64,000 nt of DNA from Flavobacterium sp. HJ-32-4. Its GTDB lineage: Bacteria; Bacteroidota; Bacteroidia; Flavobacteriales; Flavobacteriaceae. The position numbers and the translations under genes are program-made. A model generated the notes under the pieces. It was not told the origin of the DNA, made no database searches, and worked only from the letters and a program-made list of their open reading frames with translations. Shown in pieces: positions 34,435 through 43,845 of the stretch (positions are counted from its first letter, which is position 1; every line of letters begins with the position of its first letter). The stretch is taken from the NCBI RefSeq assembly GCF_022532105.1, contig NZ_CP092832.1, positions 1,765,001 through 1,829,000 on the forward strand, in the 5' to 3' direction.

Positions 34435-37400
34435 CGTTTCAGGGTGAAGTGACCACGCCATTCACGGCCGTCGTCCAGATGTAATAAAAACCAATAATCG
34501 TCAGCGGGCATGGGTTGCCCGTTATAGGTACCGTCCCAGCCGCGCTTGTTTCCGTTCGGGATGGAGGCTATCAATTTCCCGAAACGGTCAAAAACGTAGA
34601 CGGTTGAGTTGCGGTGAAAAACGCCCGTGATACCCTTCAAATGCCAATAGTCATTAAACGTGTCGCCATTAGGGGTGAAGAACTTCATCGCGCCCACAAC
34701 CGCTACCGTTTCGGAAACGGTTCCGCAGCCGTTGGCGTCGGTCACAAACACTTCATGGATACCCGGCTCCACATTTTCGAAGAAAGGCGAATCGCCATAC
34801 ACGCCATCGTCCAGGCGGTAGCGGTAATCACCGGTTCCGCTGGCGGTAACAAGAAGGGTGTTGTTGTCGCGGAGGTCCTCAATAACGATGGCATCGATGG
34901 TCGCGGCTTCGGAAGGTGTCAAAGTAATCCGACGCACCGACGAGCACCCGGTGGCGCGATTGGTGACCGTAACGGCATAATCACCCGGCTGGGTCGCGGT
35001 GATGCCATAACTCGCCGCGATCGGGTTTCCGTCGCGTGTCCACTGGTAGGAAAAGGCATTGCGACTGCCCGTAAGGAGGCCGGCGTCTATATCTACGGTA
35101 TTATTGATAGTACCCGTGCAAATAGGTGCGGTATAATCCGCCTCCAATTCCGGAACCGGATGAACGGTAAACGCTACGGTAGTCGTCGCTTTGCAATCCG
35201 GATTGGCCGGATTGGTCACGGTAACAGTGATGGTGTCGTCGGCTGTCGTGAACGGGTTGGGCAACGGACTCGGTAACGCGGTACCATCGGATGTGGTATA
35301 CGTGACCACAAACCCCGTTTGGCTGCCCAGTATTGTATTCTGAAGGCCCAGCGTGTCAAAGGGTTCTTCGTTATTGCGGTCGTCGTCGCAGGCCGCTGGT
35401 ACCGAGACCGGGTTGGCAACGGGTTGTGCATCCACAATAAAAGACAACGTTCCCTGCGTTGAACACGGACCATTCGGATCGGCCGTGAAAGCATTGGTGA
35501 GTGTCACGGTAATATCCTGTGTTGCCGTTACGAAAGGATTCGGCAGCGTGCTTCCCAAATACTGCCCGGAGGCATCCGTATAGGCTACGATCAGGTTGGT
35601 CTGCCCTTGCAACAAGTCGTTTTGAATAGCCGAGGTGTCGAAGGCATGTGTCACCACGGCATCGTTCGGATCGTCCTCACACGAGCGTTGTGTTGGAATG
35701 GGATGCGCAATCGGCACGGTTTCCACTGTCAGTGTAATATAGGGCCCCAGGCCAAAACAGGCATTGTCGGCATTGCTGTCGACACGTACCCAGATTTGCT
35801 GTTGGTTGGGATAGCCGATGTTGCGATAGTTTGCGATGTTTGTAATCGCATTCGATTCTGATAACGCATCTGCCTCATTACGGAAATACGCAATCGTGTA
35901 ATTAGCCGGATTACCAAGCAGGGCATTGATGTCGTTGGTTACGGGCGTAAGATCAAACGCCGATACCCCATCATGGTTGTCTTCTGTCGCACTCAGGAAG
36001 TCATCGCATCGGGCAAACGACCAGGAAGTACCCGGCGGGATTTGCGTAATCGACACCACGAGATCCAGTCGTGTGGTATCGTAGCAACCGTTCGCATTTT
36101 CAGCCCGAACCCAAACGGTGCTCGCCGTAGCATTATTGAAGACGGTCGGATCGGGGATTTCGTTGGTGGCGTCTGACGTAAGCGCGCCGTTTTCCGAAAA
36201 ATAATAAGTGAAGGTTTCGTTGGCAGCATTGGCCGACAATACCGTTTCTTTTTGACGAAGGTTAAAATCAGAAAAGCCGTCTAAATCGTCGTCACACTGT
36301 ACCAACGTGGCCGTGGCCGGTATGACGGGTTTGGGATGTACGGTAAGGACGACCGCATCCGACACCAATCCACAGGCATTGCCAGCCCGGTCGATCCGAA
36401 GACGGTACAGCCAGCCGTTCATCGAGGGAACTACGTCGGTAATAGAAAGGTTTTGGGTGAGTGTGCCCACATACAACGCGCTTTCGGAAAGGTCGGTGAA
36501 GGTACTGCCGTTGGTGCTTACCTGCCAACGGAAGGTTTCGCCATTGGAAGCGACACTGAATGACACCGATTGGTTTTCGCATTGCGTAACCGGAAGGGGT
36601 TGCACCGTAATGGCAATCGGGGCAGCGGTGGTATAGTCGCTATTGGGAGCCGTATACGCCGCACCGGCAACCGCACCCGTTGCGGTCACAGTCGGAACAC
36701 CGGATCCGAAGATACCGTTAGTGTCAGGGTCAGCAAAGCCGGCTTCAATGACATCGTTGCAGGCATCGGCGTCGCTGTCGAGTTCCAGATAGTTGGCCGT
36801 TCCATCGGCATCGGTATCAAGCGTAGCTTGCAGCCAAACACCTGAATCGGGGGTCGTTTCGAGCACATCGGCCAGGCCGTTGGTGCCTACGCTGCCATCC
36901 GCTTTTCCATCCAGATTGGCATCCGCGGAAGCGTAACCCGCTTCCACCAGGTCGTAGACGCCGTCATTGTCTGTGTCAAGGTCGAGTCGGTCGGGAACTA
37001 GGTCCGTGTCTGTGTCGAGTGTGCCGTTTCCGCTCAAAGGAAAGCTATCTGCCAGCCCGTCGGCATTGGCGTCGATGAAAGACACCGGCAACGAGAAACC
37101 GGCGCCGATTCCTTCCTGCAGGTCACTGATGCCATCGTTGTCGCTGTCGCTGTCGAGTTGGTCGGGTATGCCGTCCCCATCCGAATCCATCGGAACGCAG
37201 GTGGTGATGAGACGGAAGGTTGCCCGGTCATTGTCGGTTTCGTTCAGGTTGCGATGGGTCAAACGGAAGGCTCCGATATTGTGTCCGGCAATGCGGAACG
37301 TGCCGGTTCCGGCGGCGAGAGGTGTACTGCTGTTCAGGCGGAAACGGACTTCAAAAGACGAGTATTGCGTGATACCATTCTCGTAAATACCGTCGTAGTT

Positions 37401-39482
37401 CGTATCGATCAGCAAATCGTCGTTTGGATTCAGTACGGTGAGGGTCGATCCGGGGGGAACCGTCGCTACGAAATCGCCGTAGGGAGTAAGTAAATCCGCA
37501 TCCGGGGCTACATCCACATAGGTCAGTGCCATCGACAGGGGAGTGGCGAACGTAAGCGAGACGCCCACGCTGTTGCCAGGTCCGGTGGCGGCTTCCGATA
37601 CGAAACTGCCGTCCGCGTTTCCCGTAAACGGAATGGCGGCCAGTGGCGGTGTCGTTGAAACCGTATACGTATAACTGTTTAAATAGCTGCCAATGGTCAG
37701 GGGTTTGGGCACACCTGGTACGGTTAGGTCAAAGGGCACATCGCCGTAGGATTCCGTACAATTCGTCATCCCATCGTTATCAAGGTCGATATCGGCGTTG
37801 TCATTGGAAAGGTCGCTGTCGAAGTCAGCCGTGCAGGAACTCACCGGTATTTTGTCGGAAATCAAATCGGTCCCGCATCCGCTGATGGCGGCTTTTACGT
37901 AGTAATAACCTGCACCCAGGCCTGCCGGTACTTCCTGCGGCTGGTAGGTATTACTGGTGGCCCCGGGAATCGGGTTGTCGTTGAAGTACCACTGGTACTG
38001 GTCGAAAGCGTTGAGTTCGTTGATGGCCAGCACCGCATTCGGGATACAGCCTTCGCCTGTCGCATCGAACTCGGAAAAGGTGATTTCGGGGCGAAAGGTG
38101 AAACCGGAGTAAAATCCACCATAGGTGGCGGCACCGCTTGAGCCGAAATACGACACATAGACCTGCTTGGAGGATAGAACGGAGATGTTGCCATCCAATC
38201 CCTGGAAGGTGTACGTTTCAAAACCCGGGTTGCCTGTCACAGGCATAGGACCGGTAACGGTGATGCCCGCAGGTAGCGATGCGAGTGTATAGTCCGTTCC
38301 GTTGATGATGAAATCAAGGGTGGCCCCCGTCTCGGTTACAATGGCGACATTGCCCACAAAGTCGGTAATATTCCCTACCTGTCCGATATACGGAATGTTA
38401 TTGATGATTTTCGGCGTTTCGCAACGCAACGGCGGTACGAACGACATGTTTTGGTTGGGAAGGGCCGGCGTACCACCGATACTCTGATAGGCAAAGGCGT
38501 CCTGCGACGTACGCACATAGAGGTTGCCATCCGCTGTGTAAACGCTTCCATACGGCGCGTAGTATTCGCCGGCGTTGAGTATTGTGACAGGTGTTGTGTC
38601 ACCATACAGATACACTTCTGTATTGTCGTAATGCGCCACGATCATAGGCCGTTCGGTCGCGTCGGGGCCGTTGCCACGAATAAAGATGTATTCCTTACCG
38701 GTTCGTTCTGCCGATACGATCTGGTCGATTCCCATGTCGAGGTTCTGGTTGGCGTTGGAACCGGAGGCCGAACCACAGTTGACGGCGATGGGTTTATCCG
38801 ATGACACCAGCATCCCGATCAGGGCGTCGCGGTTGGCGTCGTTGGGCCCCTGCACGGCGATGACATAGCTCTCACCCCGGTTGAGTATAACATCGGACGG
38901 CGTATTGCCGGCCACCTGGTTGTTGAGCAATACGGCCCCGGTTTTGATATCCTCAAAATGCACGGTCGTATTGTTTTCCGTAGCCAATATCGCGGCGAAG
39001 GTGAAGTGGAAGGTCGTATACTGGCCCGGGTCGACGTCGGTGTTGGTAAAAGCGCCAATCCGGAACTGGGTGCCGAGCGCCGCAATGCCTTTTGACACTA
39101 TACCGCCCGCCTGGAAATTATCGACCGTGGCGGTAAGGCGTACAGTGACATACACCATGTCTTCCGCCTCTACGATAAAGCCCTTATTGGCCTGTACGGA
39201 CGATACATCGGCCGGATCGACGATCAACTGGGTGTTGAAGCCGGAACCGATGGAGTGGATATACGGATTGTCGCGTGTGACGGTGCCTTCTATGATGTTC
39301 CCTCCAATTTCCAGTATACGAAAATTGACCGGCGTCAGGCTGGGGCAGGAAACATACAGGTACTGTCCTTGTGGCGGCTGGTCGGCTGACAGGGATATCG
39401 GCGGGATATAATGCGTCTTACTGAACTGTGCAGATGCCAGCCAGGAAAGAAAGAGCAGACCGATGAACAGGATCCTTTTCAT
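34431..39482 (-). CDS. giant T9SS type B adhesin with Ca-binding type-3 repeats
   Basis: A 1683-residue secreted protein (start 39482, MKRILFIGLLFLSWLASAQ signal peptide). An N-terminal part of about 500 residues (FSKTHYIPPISLSADQPPQGQYLYVSCPS ...) resembles the IgGFc-binding-like domain family. Then follows a thrombospondin-type-3-like calcium-binding run (DSDGDGIPDQLDSDSDNDG, DNDGVYDLVEAGYASADANLDG, DTDADGTANYLELDSDADAC). Several FDL-type modules are next, and then the type B end FFTPNGDTFNDYWHLKG ... FDRFGKLIASIPNGN ... WDGTYNGQPMPADDYWFLL ... GHFTLKR. It is a surface protein whose adhesion is probably calcium-dependent; the ligand is unknown. It starts 24 nt after the choice-of-anchor-L gene and overlaps the next gene by 4 bp. 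Confidence 0.88.
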   Translation of the reverse strand: MKRILFIGLLFLSWLASAQFSKTHYIPPISLSADQPPQGQYLYVSCPSLTPVNFRILEIGGNIIEGTVTRDNPYIHSIGSGFNTQLIVDPADVSSVQANKGFIVEAEDMVYVTVRLTATVDNFQAGGIVSKGIAALGTQFRIGAFTNTDVDPGQYTTFHFTFAAILATENNTTVHFEDIKTGAVLLNNQVAGNTPSDVILNRGESYVIAVQGPNDANRDALIGMLVSSDKPIAVNCGSASGSNANQNLDMGIDQIVSAERTGKEYIFIRGNGPDATERPMIVAHYDNTEVYLYGDTTPVTILNAGEYYAPYGSVYTADGNLYVRTSQDAFAYQSIGGTPALPNQNMSFVPPLRCETPKIINNIPYIGQVGNITDFVGNVAIVTETGATLDFIINGTDYTLASLPAGITVTGPMPVTGNPGFETYTFQGLDGNISVLSSKQVYVSYFGSSGAATYGGFYSGFTFRPEITFSEFDATGEGCIPNAVLAINELNAFDQYQWYFNDNPIPGATSNTYQPQEVPAGLGAGYYYVKAAISGCGTDLISDKIPVSSCTADFDSDLSNDNADIDLDNDGMTNCTESYGDVPFDLTVPGVPKPLTIGSYLNSYTYTVSTTPPLAAIPFTGNADGSFVSEAATGPGNSVGVSLTFATPLSMALTYVDVAPDADLLTPYGDFVATVPPGSTLTVLNPNDDLLIDTNYDGIYENGITQYSSFEVRFRLNSSTPLAAGTGTFRIAGHNIGAFRLTHRNLNETDNDRATFRLITTCVPMDSDGDGIPDQLDSDSDNDGISDLQEGIGAGFSLPVSFIDANADGLADSFPLSGNGTLDTDTDLVPDRLDLDTDNDGVYDLVEAGYASADANLDGKADGSVGTNGLADVLETTPDSGVWLQATLDTDADGTANYLELDSDADACNDVIEAGFADPDTNGIFGSGVPTVTATGAVAGAAYTAPNSDYTTAAPIAITVQPLPVTQCENQSVSFSVASNGETFRWQVSTNGSTFTDLSESALYVGTLTQNLSITDVVPSMNGWLYRLRIDRAGNACGLVSDAVVLTVHPKPVIPATATLVQCDDDLDGFSDFNLRQKETVLSANAANETFTYYFSENGALTSDATNEIPDPTVFNNATASTVWVRAENANGCYDTTRLDLVVSITQIPPGTSWSFARCDDFLSATEDNHDGVSAFDLTPVTNDINALLGNPANYTIAYFRNEADALSESNAITNIANYRNIGYPNQQQIWVRVDSNADNACFGLGPYITLTVETVPIAHPIPTQRSCEDDPNDAVVTHAFDTSAIQNDLLQGQTNLIVAYTDASGQYLGSTLPNPFVTATQDITVTLTNAFTADPNGPCSTQGTLSFIVDAQPVANPVSVPAACDDDRNNEEPFDTLGLQNTILGSQTGFVVTYTTSDGTALPSPLPNPFTTADDTITVTVTNPANPDCKATTTVAFTVHPVPELEADYTAPICTGTINNTVDIDAGLLTGSRNAFSYQWTRDGNPIAASYGITATQPGDYAVTVTNRATGCSSVRRITLTPSEAATIDAIVIEDLRDNNTLLVTASGTGDYRYRLDDGVYGDSPFFENVEPGIHEVFVTDANGCGTVSETVAVVGAMKFFTPNGDTFNDYWHLKGITGVFHRNSTVYVFDRFGKLIASIPNGNKRGWDGTYNGQPMPADDYWFLLHLDDGREWRGHFTLKR

Positions 39483-39506
39483 GCAAGAATCCAAAAGTAG
39501 GGAAAT

Positions 39507-41765
39507 TTATCGTTTGAGGGCGAAGTGGCCCCTGATATTGCGGCCATTGGCGAGCTCGATACTGAACCAGTAATCGTCCGCGGGAAGCGGTCTGCCGTCG
39601 TAGGTTCCGTCCCATGTAGGGAGTGCGGCTGAAACGACCGTAAGGAGCTTTCCGTAGCGGTCAAATATCGCGATCCGTGCGCCGGAAAGGAAGGAAAAAT
39701 AGGGTATTGTCCAGTAATCATTGAAGCCATCTCCATTAGGGGTAAAGAAAGAGGGATAATCCAAAACATAAAAAGGTTGCGTCGAAAGTCCACATCCTTT
39801 CCGATCCCGCACATACGCGGTAAACGCGCCACCGGGTATATCGGTAAAAACAGGCGAAGCGACAAAAGCCCCACCGTCAAGGGAATATTCGTAATCGCCC
39901 GGCCCCGAGGCGGTGATGGTAACGGTATTGCGACCACCGGTAAAATCGTCCACGGTAATGGCATCAATGGTCGCGGCGTCCGACGCCGTTACGTAAAACG
40001 TCTTGGTCCGCGCACAACCATTCGGGTCGGTCACGGTCACCGTATACGTGCCGCCTGAAGTCACCGAGATAGAGGGCGCGTTTGAGGGTGGCGTCGTATT
40101 CCACACATAGCTCGAAAAGCCGGTTGGTACGCGCAAGGTTTCAGGACTACCGGCACACACGGCCACATTTTCATCCTCAAAACCGGCGGGCTGGAATACC
40201 CATACGGTAAGGGGTACGGCAACCGTTCCATAGCAATCCGGCCCGTTTACCACTCGGGCGAACAGGGTTTGGGAGAAAGGGGTTGTATTTGTGTACGGAG
40301 ACGACAAGGGTGTCCCCAATGCCTCTGCCTGGGCCGAGGTTTCGTAGAACGACACCGTCAATCCGGCGGGGAGTCCGCTCGTAATCGTTTGGGCGATCGC
40401 GGTGAGGTCGAAATCGGTTTTCCCATCGGCGTCCTCATCACAGGCGGTCTGTGCGGGAAGGGGCGGGAGCGGTGTCGTGGCAAACCGCAATTGTACCAAC
40501 GAAAAGACCGTACAGCCAAAACGGTTCTCCGACCGGGCATAAACGTCGCGTCGGTTTGAGAGATACGAAGTAGGCTGTGTGATAGGCGTAGTGTCGGTAG
40601 GCAACTCAAAATACTGCACCGCGGTGATGGCCGGATCCGCGGCCTGCAATTGCGCGACTACTTTCGTCAGGTCGAAGGTGGCCAGTCCGTTACTGTCGAT
40701 ATCGCATTCCAACAAGGTGACGGTTACAGGCATCAGGTTGGGCGCGTATTCGATACGGATGCGTCCGGTAGCCATACAACCCGAACTGCCGTAGGTGATA
40801 TCCACACGGTAATCACCGGTTTGGTTGACAGTGTACGTCGGAAAGGTTTGTCCCGTCAGGGCGACGTCGTTTCGATACCATTGATACGAATTCGTACCGG
40901 GTTCCGTGGCATCCAATGTGACGGTATCGCCCGGGCACACAGGTGTATTGGTGGCAATGAGTCGGTCATCCCCCAGATTTTTCCCGATGGTAAAACTTCC
41001 TGCTCCCAGAAAAATAGCCGAATCATAGAGGTTGTTACCCTGGTCGGCCACTACGAGTTTCATGTGATAGGTGACGCCGGGCGTGACAGTCGCTACGGCC
41101 TTTAATACTTTCGTCTGGCCGTTGAAGTTGGTCGGGTGGTCGCTTCCATTGAAGGCATCGAACCACTCGGCGTTGGCTTCCGGACAGATGGTACCCGGTC
41201 CGCGAACGGAGTTTACCCGCACCGGTGTGGTGGTGCCCGGCACGACAGCGAGGTTTTGGTAGGGGGAAGCGGAACCGATTTCCTTCAGCAGGAAGACAAA
41301 TCCATCTGTATAATTACATTGGTTCGACGACGGATTGGAGAGGTACTGTTCCGATGAAAATACATAGTCGAAACTGATTTCGGATGCGAAAGGCGTAAAA
41401 TCGAATTCAAGTATCGTAGCATTGATAGAATTTCCCACACCCAAAGCGGCTTCCAGGTCGGGATCACCGGGCCAGTTCGTGCCGCCTTCACTCAAAAGGG
41501 TGCTGTTGGGTCCGGTCACCGAGGCCGCATTTCCCGTACTTAACACGATGCCATCCGAAAACGGAAAATCGGTGCCGGCGTAGGAAAACCGTGCGATACT
41601 GCCCGACGACGACACATTATTGGCATTCGCACACGGATTGTCAATCAGGACATCCGTAACGAGTTGCGCCGGTGACAGGGTCGCATCGGTCGTCACATAC
41701 TGCGCAGCCGTTTGGAAAAAGGCACAAAAAACGCCGAAAAACAGAAGGATACCGCGCAATTCCAT
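39507..41765 (-). CDS. choice-of-anchor-L T9SS type B protein, first gene of the adhesin cluster
   Basis: A 752-residue secreted protein. A signal peptide (MELRGILLFFGVFCAFFQTAAQ) is followed by a choice-of-anchor L domain (about 30-235), recognised from PFSDGIVLSTGNAASVTGPN, LEFDFTPFASEISFDYVFSSEQY, DGFVFLLKE and ADQGNNLYDSAIFLGAGSF. A PKD/Ig-like module with CPGDTVTLDATEPGTNSYQWYRN, two FDL modules (DIDSNGLATFDLTKVV; DEDADGKTDFDLTAIA) and the type B end FFTPNGDGFNDYWTIP ... FDRYGKLLTVV ... WDGTYDGRPLPADDYWFSI ... GHFALKR follow. It heads the three-adhesin run; the promoter should be in the 15-bp gap to, or inside, the ABC permease gene. Confidence 0.88.
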   Translation of the reverse strand: MELRGILLFFGVFCAFFQTAAQYVTTDATLSPAQLVTDVLIDNPCANANNVSSSGSIARFSYAGTDFPFSDGIVLSTGNAASVTGPNSTLLSEGGTNWPGDPDLEAALGVGNSINATILEFDFTPFASEISFDYVFSSEQYLSNPSSNQCNYTDGFVFLLKEIGSASPYQNLAVVPGTTTPVRVNSVRGPGTICPEANAEWFDAFNGSDHPTNFNGQTKVLKAVATVTPGVTYHMKLVVADQGNNLYDSAIFLGAGSFTIGKNLGDDRLIATNTPVCPGDTVTLDATEPGTNSYQWYRNDVALTGQTFPTYTVNQTGDYRVDITYGSSGCMATGRIRIEYAPNLMPVTVTLLECDIDSNGLATFDLTKVVAQLQAADPAITAVQYFELPTDTTPITQPTSYLSNRRDVYARSENRFGCTVFSLVQLRFATTPLPPLPAQTACDEDADGKTDFDLTAIAQTITSGLPAGLTVSFYETSAQAEALGTPLSSPYTNTTPFSQTLFARVVNGPDCYGTVAVPLTVWVFQPAGFEDENVAVCAGSPETLRVPTGFSSYVWNTTPPSNAPSISVTSGGTYTVTVTDPNGCARTKTFYVTASDAATIDAITVDDFTGGRNTVTITASGPGDYEYSLDGGAFVASPVFTDIPGGAFTAYVRDRKGCGLSTQPFYVLDYPSFFTPNGDGFNDYWTIPYFSFLSGARIAIFDRYGKLLTVVSAALPTWDGTYDGRPLPADDYWFSIELANGRNIRGHFALKR

Positions 41766-41780
41766 AGCACGGCAAAGATA

Positions 41781-42617
41781 CTACAAATCGCGTTTTTTGA
41801 GGATGCGGAACGAGAGGAATATGAAAATCGCCGTCCAAACAATCACAATTAACATACTGCTGTAGTCGACTGAGAAATCCTGCACGTTCTTTACGCCAAT
41901 TTGCGTTTCTACCGTCTTGACGGCAGAAAGGCGTCGGATCGGCTCGTGGATGAGGTTTGACATCGCCTCGAGCGGGAAAAAACCATAGATGGTATCGGCA
42001 GTCGGACTATTTCGAAAGAATACCTGATGTAACAGGATGCCACAGATACCTTCTATGATATTCCATAACAACAGGAAACCCAAGGCGAAAGCCGAACGTT
42101 TGATGAGGATGCCGAGGAAAAGACAGAATGAGAAGAAGGCGACGAGTTTAACGAAATAGGCCAACAGGTAATCGATATCCGTAAAGACGATGCTGATTTC
42201 GGTGTACGATGAATACGTATACCCCAAAACCAGGCACAGTATAAAGACAAACAGGGTCGATACGGCGGAGAACAGCACTACGGTGAGGAACTTCGAGAGC
42301 AACAGTTCTTTTTTGCTGAGTCCGTCGATGAGGTTTTGCTTCAGTGTGCCATACGAATACTCATTCGCCATCATCGACACGATGATAATCGCCAGGAAGA
42401 GTTTGAAGATGGCGGCAATATAGGTATTCAAATGCCAGATATATGGGAAGTTGAAGATACCCATCTCGGCCAGGTGGAACTTGATCGGGCCGATATCGAA
42501 CTTGATAACGGCGATCAGCGAGATCAGCATCAGCAGCACGAAATAGGTGAGGGTGAGGATGCGGCTCGCGCGGTTCAGGTAGATTTTCTGCAGTTCTATG
42601 GAAAGGAGTCGTATCAT
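41781..42617 (-). CDS. ABC-2 type transporter permease
   Basis: A 278-residue inner-membrane protein with six hydrophobic helices (for example ILTLTYFVLLMLISLIAVIKF, IFKLFLAIIIVSMMANEYSYGT, VVLFSAVSTLFVFILCLVLGY, LLAYFVKLVAFFSFCLFLGILI, MLIVIVWTAIFIFLSFRIL). The motif MANEYSYGTLKQNL is the cytosolic segment after TM2 typical of the ABC-2/NatB-like permease group. It lies 3 nt downstream of the ATP-binding subunit on the same strand, so the two form an exporter. The substrate is unknown. Only 15 bp separate it from the adhesin run, so read-through is possible. Confidence 0.88.
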   Translation of the reverse strand: MIRLLSIELQKIYLNRASRILTLTYFVLLMLISLIAVIKFDIGPIKFHLAEMGIFNFPYIWHLNTYIAAIFKLFLAIIIVSMMANEYSYGTLKQNLIDGLSKKELLLSKFLTVVLFSAVSTLFVFILCLVLGYTYSSYTEISIVFTDIDYLLAYFVKLVAFFSFCLFLGILIKRSAFALGFLLLWNIIEGICGILLHQVFFRNSPTADTIYGFFPLEAMSNLIHEPIRRLSAVKTVETQIGVKNVQDFSVDYSSMLIVIVWTAIFIFLSFRILKKRDL

Positions 42618-42620
42618 GTC

Positions 42621-43517
42621 TTAGTTTTTGCCGGTTAGGATAAGGAATTGCTCTTCGAGGCTGGCGCTGCGTTTCACCAGGTGGCTCAGCGTGATGCCCT
42701 TGTCGAAAAAGAAGCGGTTCAGTTCGGCCGGTTCAAGTTTTTCATTCGGATAGGCGATGAGGCACAGGTCGCGCATTTCGGTTCGTGCGATAGCCGGATG
42801 CGCCGCCGCCAGTTCGGTCAAGCGGGCCATATCCGTCGCCTGGAGTTCAAAGAATTCACCGCCGGAGGTCAGTCCGCCTACCGGACCGGAATACAGCATT
42901 TCCCCTTTTTTGATGACCAACACATGCGAACACACCTTCTCGACTTCATCCAATAAGTGCGACGCCAGCAGGATGGTGGTTCCTCCGGCGGCAATCGTGC
43001 GGATCAGGTCGCGTATCTGGTGGATACCCTGCGGGTCAAGTCCGTTCGTAGGCTCGTCAAGGATTAGGATTTCCGGATCGTTCAAAAGTGCCGACGCAAT
43101 CGCCAGGCGTTGCTTCATCCCCAATGAAAACGTGCGGAACTTGCTGTCGGCCCGTTCCCAGAGTCCGACCAACCGCAACTTTTCCTCTACTTTCGAAGCT
43201 GGCGCGCCTTTGATTTTACAAACCAGTGCGAGGTTTTGTTTGGCCGACATATACGGATAGAAGTTCGGTCGCTCGATGATAGCGCCGACTTTCTTAAGCG
43301 CTTCATGATCGGTGAGCCGTCCTTCGAACCACTCGAAATCACCGGACGTTTTGTTGACGACATTCAGGACGATGCCGAGGGTCGTCGACTTGCCGCTGCC
43401 GTTGGGGCCCAGGATGCCATAGACATTTCCCTTCTGGATTTCAAGCGTAAGGTCTTTGACAGCATGGACGCGCCCGAACCGTTTGTTCAGGCCGCGGATA
43501 GAGAGGATGGTAGCCAT
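42621..43517 (-). CDS. ABC transporter ATP-binding protein
   Basis: A 298-residue ABC ATPase. Walker A is GPNGSGKST (37-45), the signature region TFSLGMKQRLAIA (a FSLGMKQR variant of LSGGQ, common in ABC-2 drug/Na exporters), Walker B ILILDEPTNGLDP, and the H-loop LLASHLL. A C-terminal extension (about 215-298) is usual for this group (CcmA/DrrA-like). It energises the permease encoded 3 nt downstream. Upstream lie a 12-bp perfect palindrome (43563-43574) and a hairpin (43583-43607). Confidence 0.92.
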   Translation of the reverse strand: MATILSIRGLNKRFGRVHAVKDLTLEIQKGNVYGILGPNGSGKSTTLGIVLNVVNKTSGDFEWFEGRLTDHEALKKVGAIIERPNFYPYMSAKQNLALVCKIKGAPASKVEEKLRLVGLWERADSKFRTFSLGMKQRLAIASALLNDPEILILDEPTNGLDPQGIHQIRDLIRTIAAGGTTILLASHLLDEVEKVCSHVLVIKKGEMLYSGPVGGLTSGGEFFELQATDMARLTELAAAHPAIARTEMRDLCLIAYPNEKLEPAELNRFFFDKGITLSHLVKRSASLEEQFLILTGKN

Positions 43518-43562
43518 TGTAGATTTTTGTGTCGGAACTAAGACGAGGGTATTGGGTTTTTG

Positions 43563-43574
43563 TTACCCGGGTAA
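43563..43574. promoter_or_regulatory. perfect palindrome TTACCCGGGTAA upstream of the ABC operon
   Basis: A 12-bp perfect palindrome, 46 bp before the ABC ATPase start. It could be an operator for a dimeric repressor; no regulator is encoded nearby. Confidence 0.35.
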
Positions 43575-43607
43575 AAATAAAAAAAGCGCTCCGGTATGAA
43601 GCGCTTT
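43575..43607 (-). terminator. orphan terminator-like hairpin
   Basis: On the minus strand AAAGCGCT (43607-43600), 9-nt loop, AGCGCTTT (43590-43583) and then TTTTTATTTTT. It is a good terminator, but there is no minus-strand gene upstream of it before the divergent gene at 43846. The remaining spacer (43608-43845) holds a short TCAGTAG-type array (43690-43727) and no ORF I can support. Confidence 0.6.
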
Positions 43608-43845
43608 CCTATTTAAAAAACAAACAATTATGGCCGTTGGATATATAATGTATAGATGTCGGTAGTAGAAAAAGGTTGCTTTGATGTAGTTAGTGGTCAG
43701 TAGTCAGTAGTTAGTAATCAGTAGTGGGGGGGCGATGTCGAAGTCTTATGTCCGTGCGTCAAATATCCAATAACCAACCACCAATCCAACGCCTCACCCG
43801 CATTCCCAAAACGTTATTTTTCTATCTTTACGGAAAAGTAAGGAT

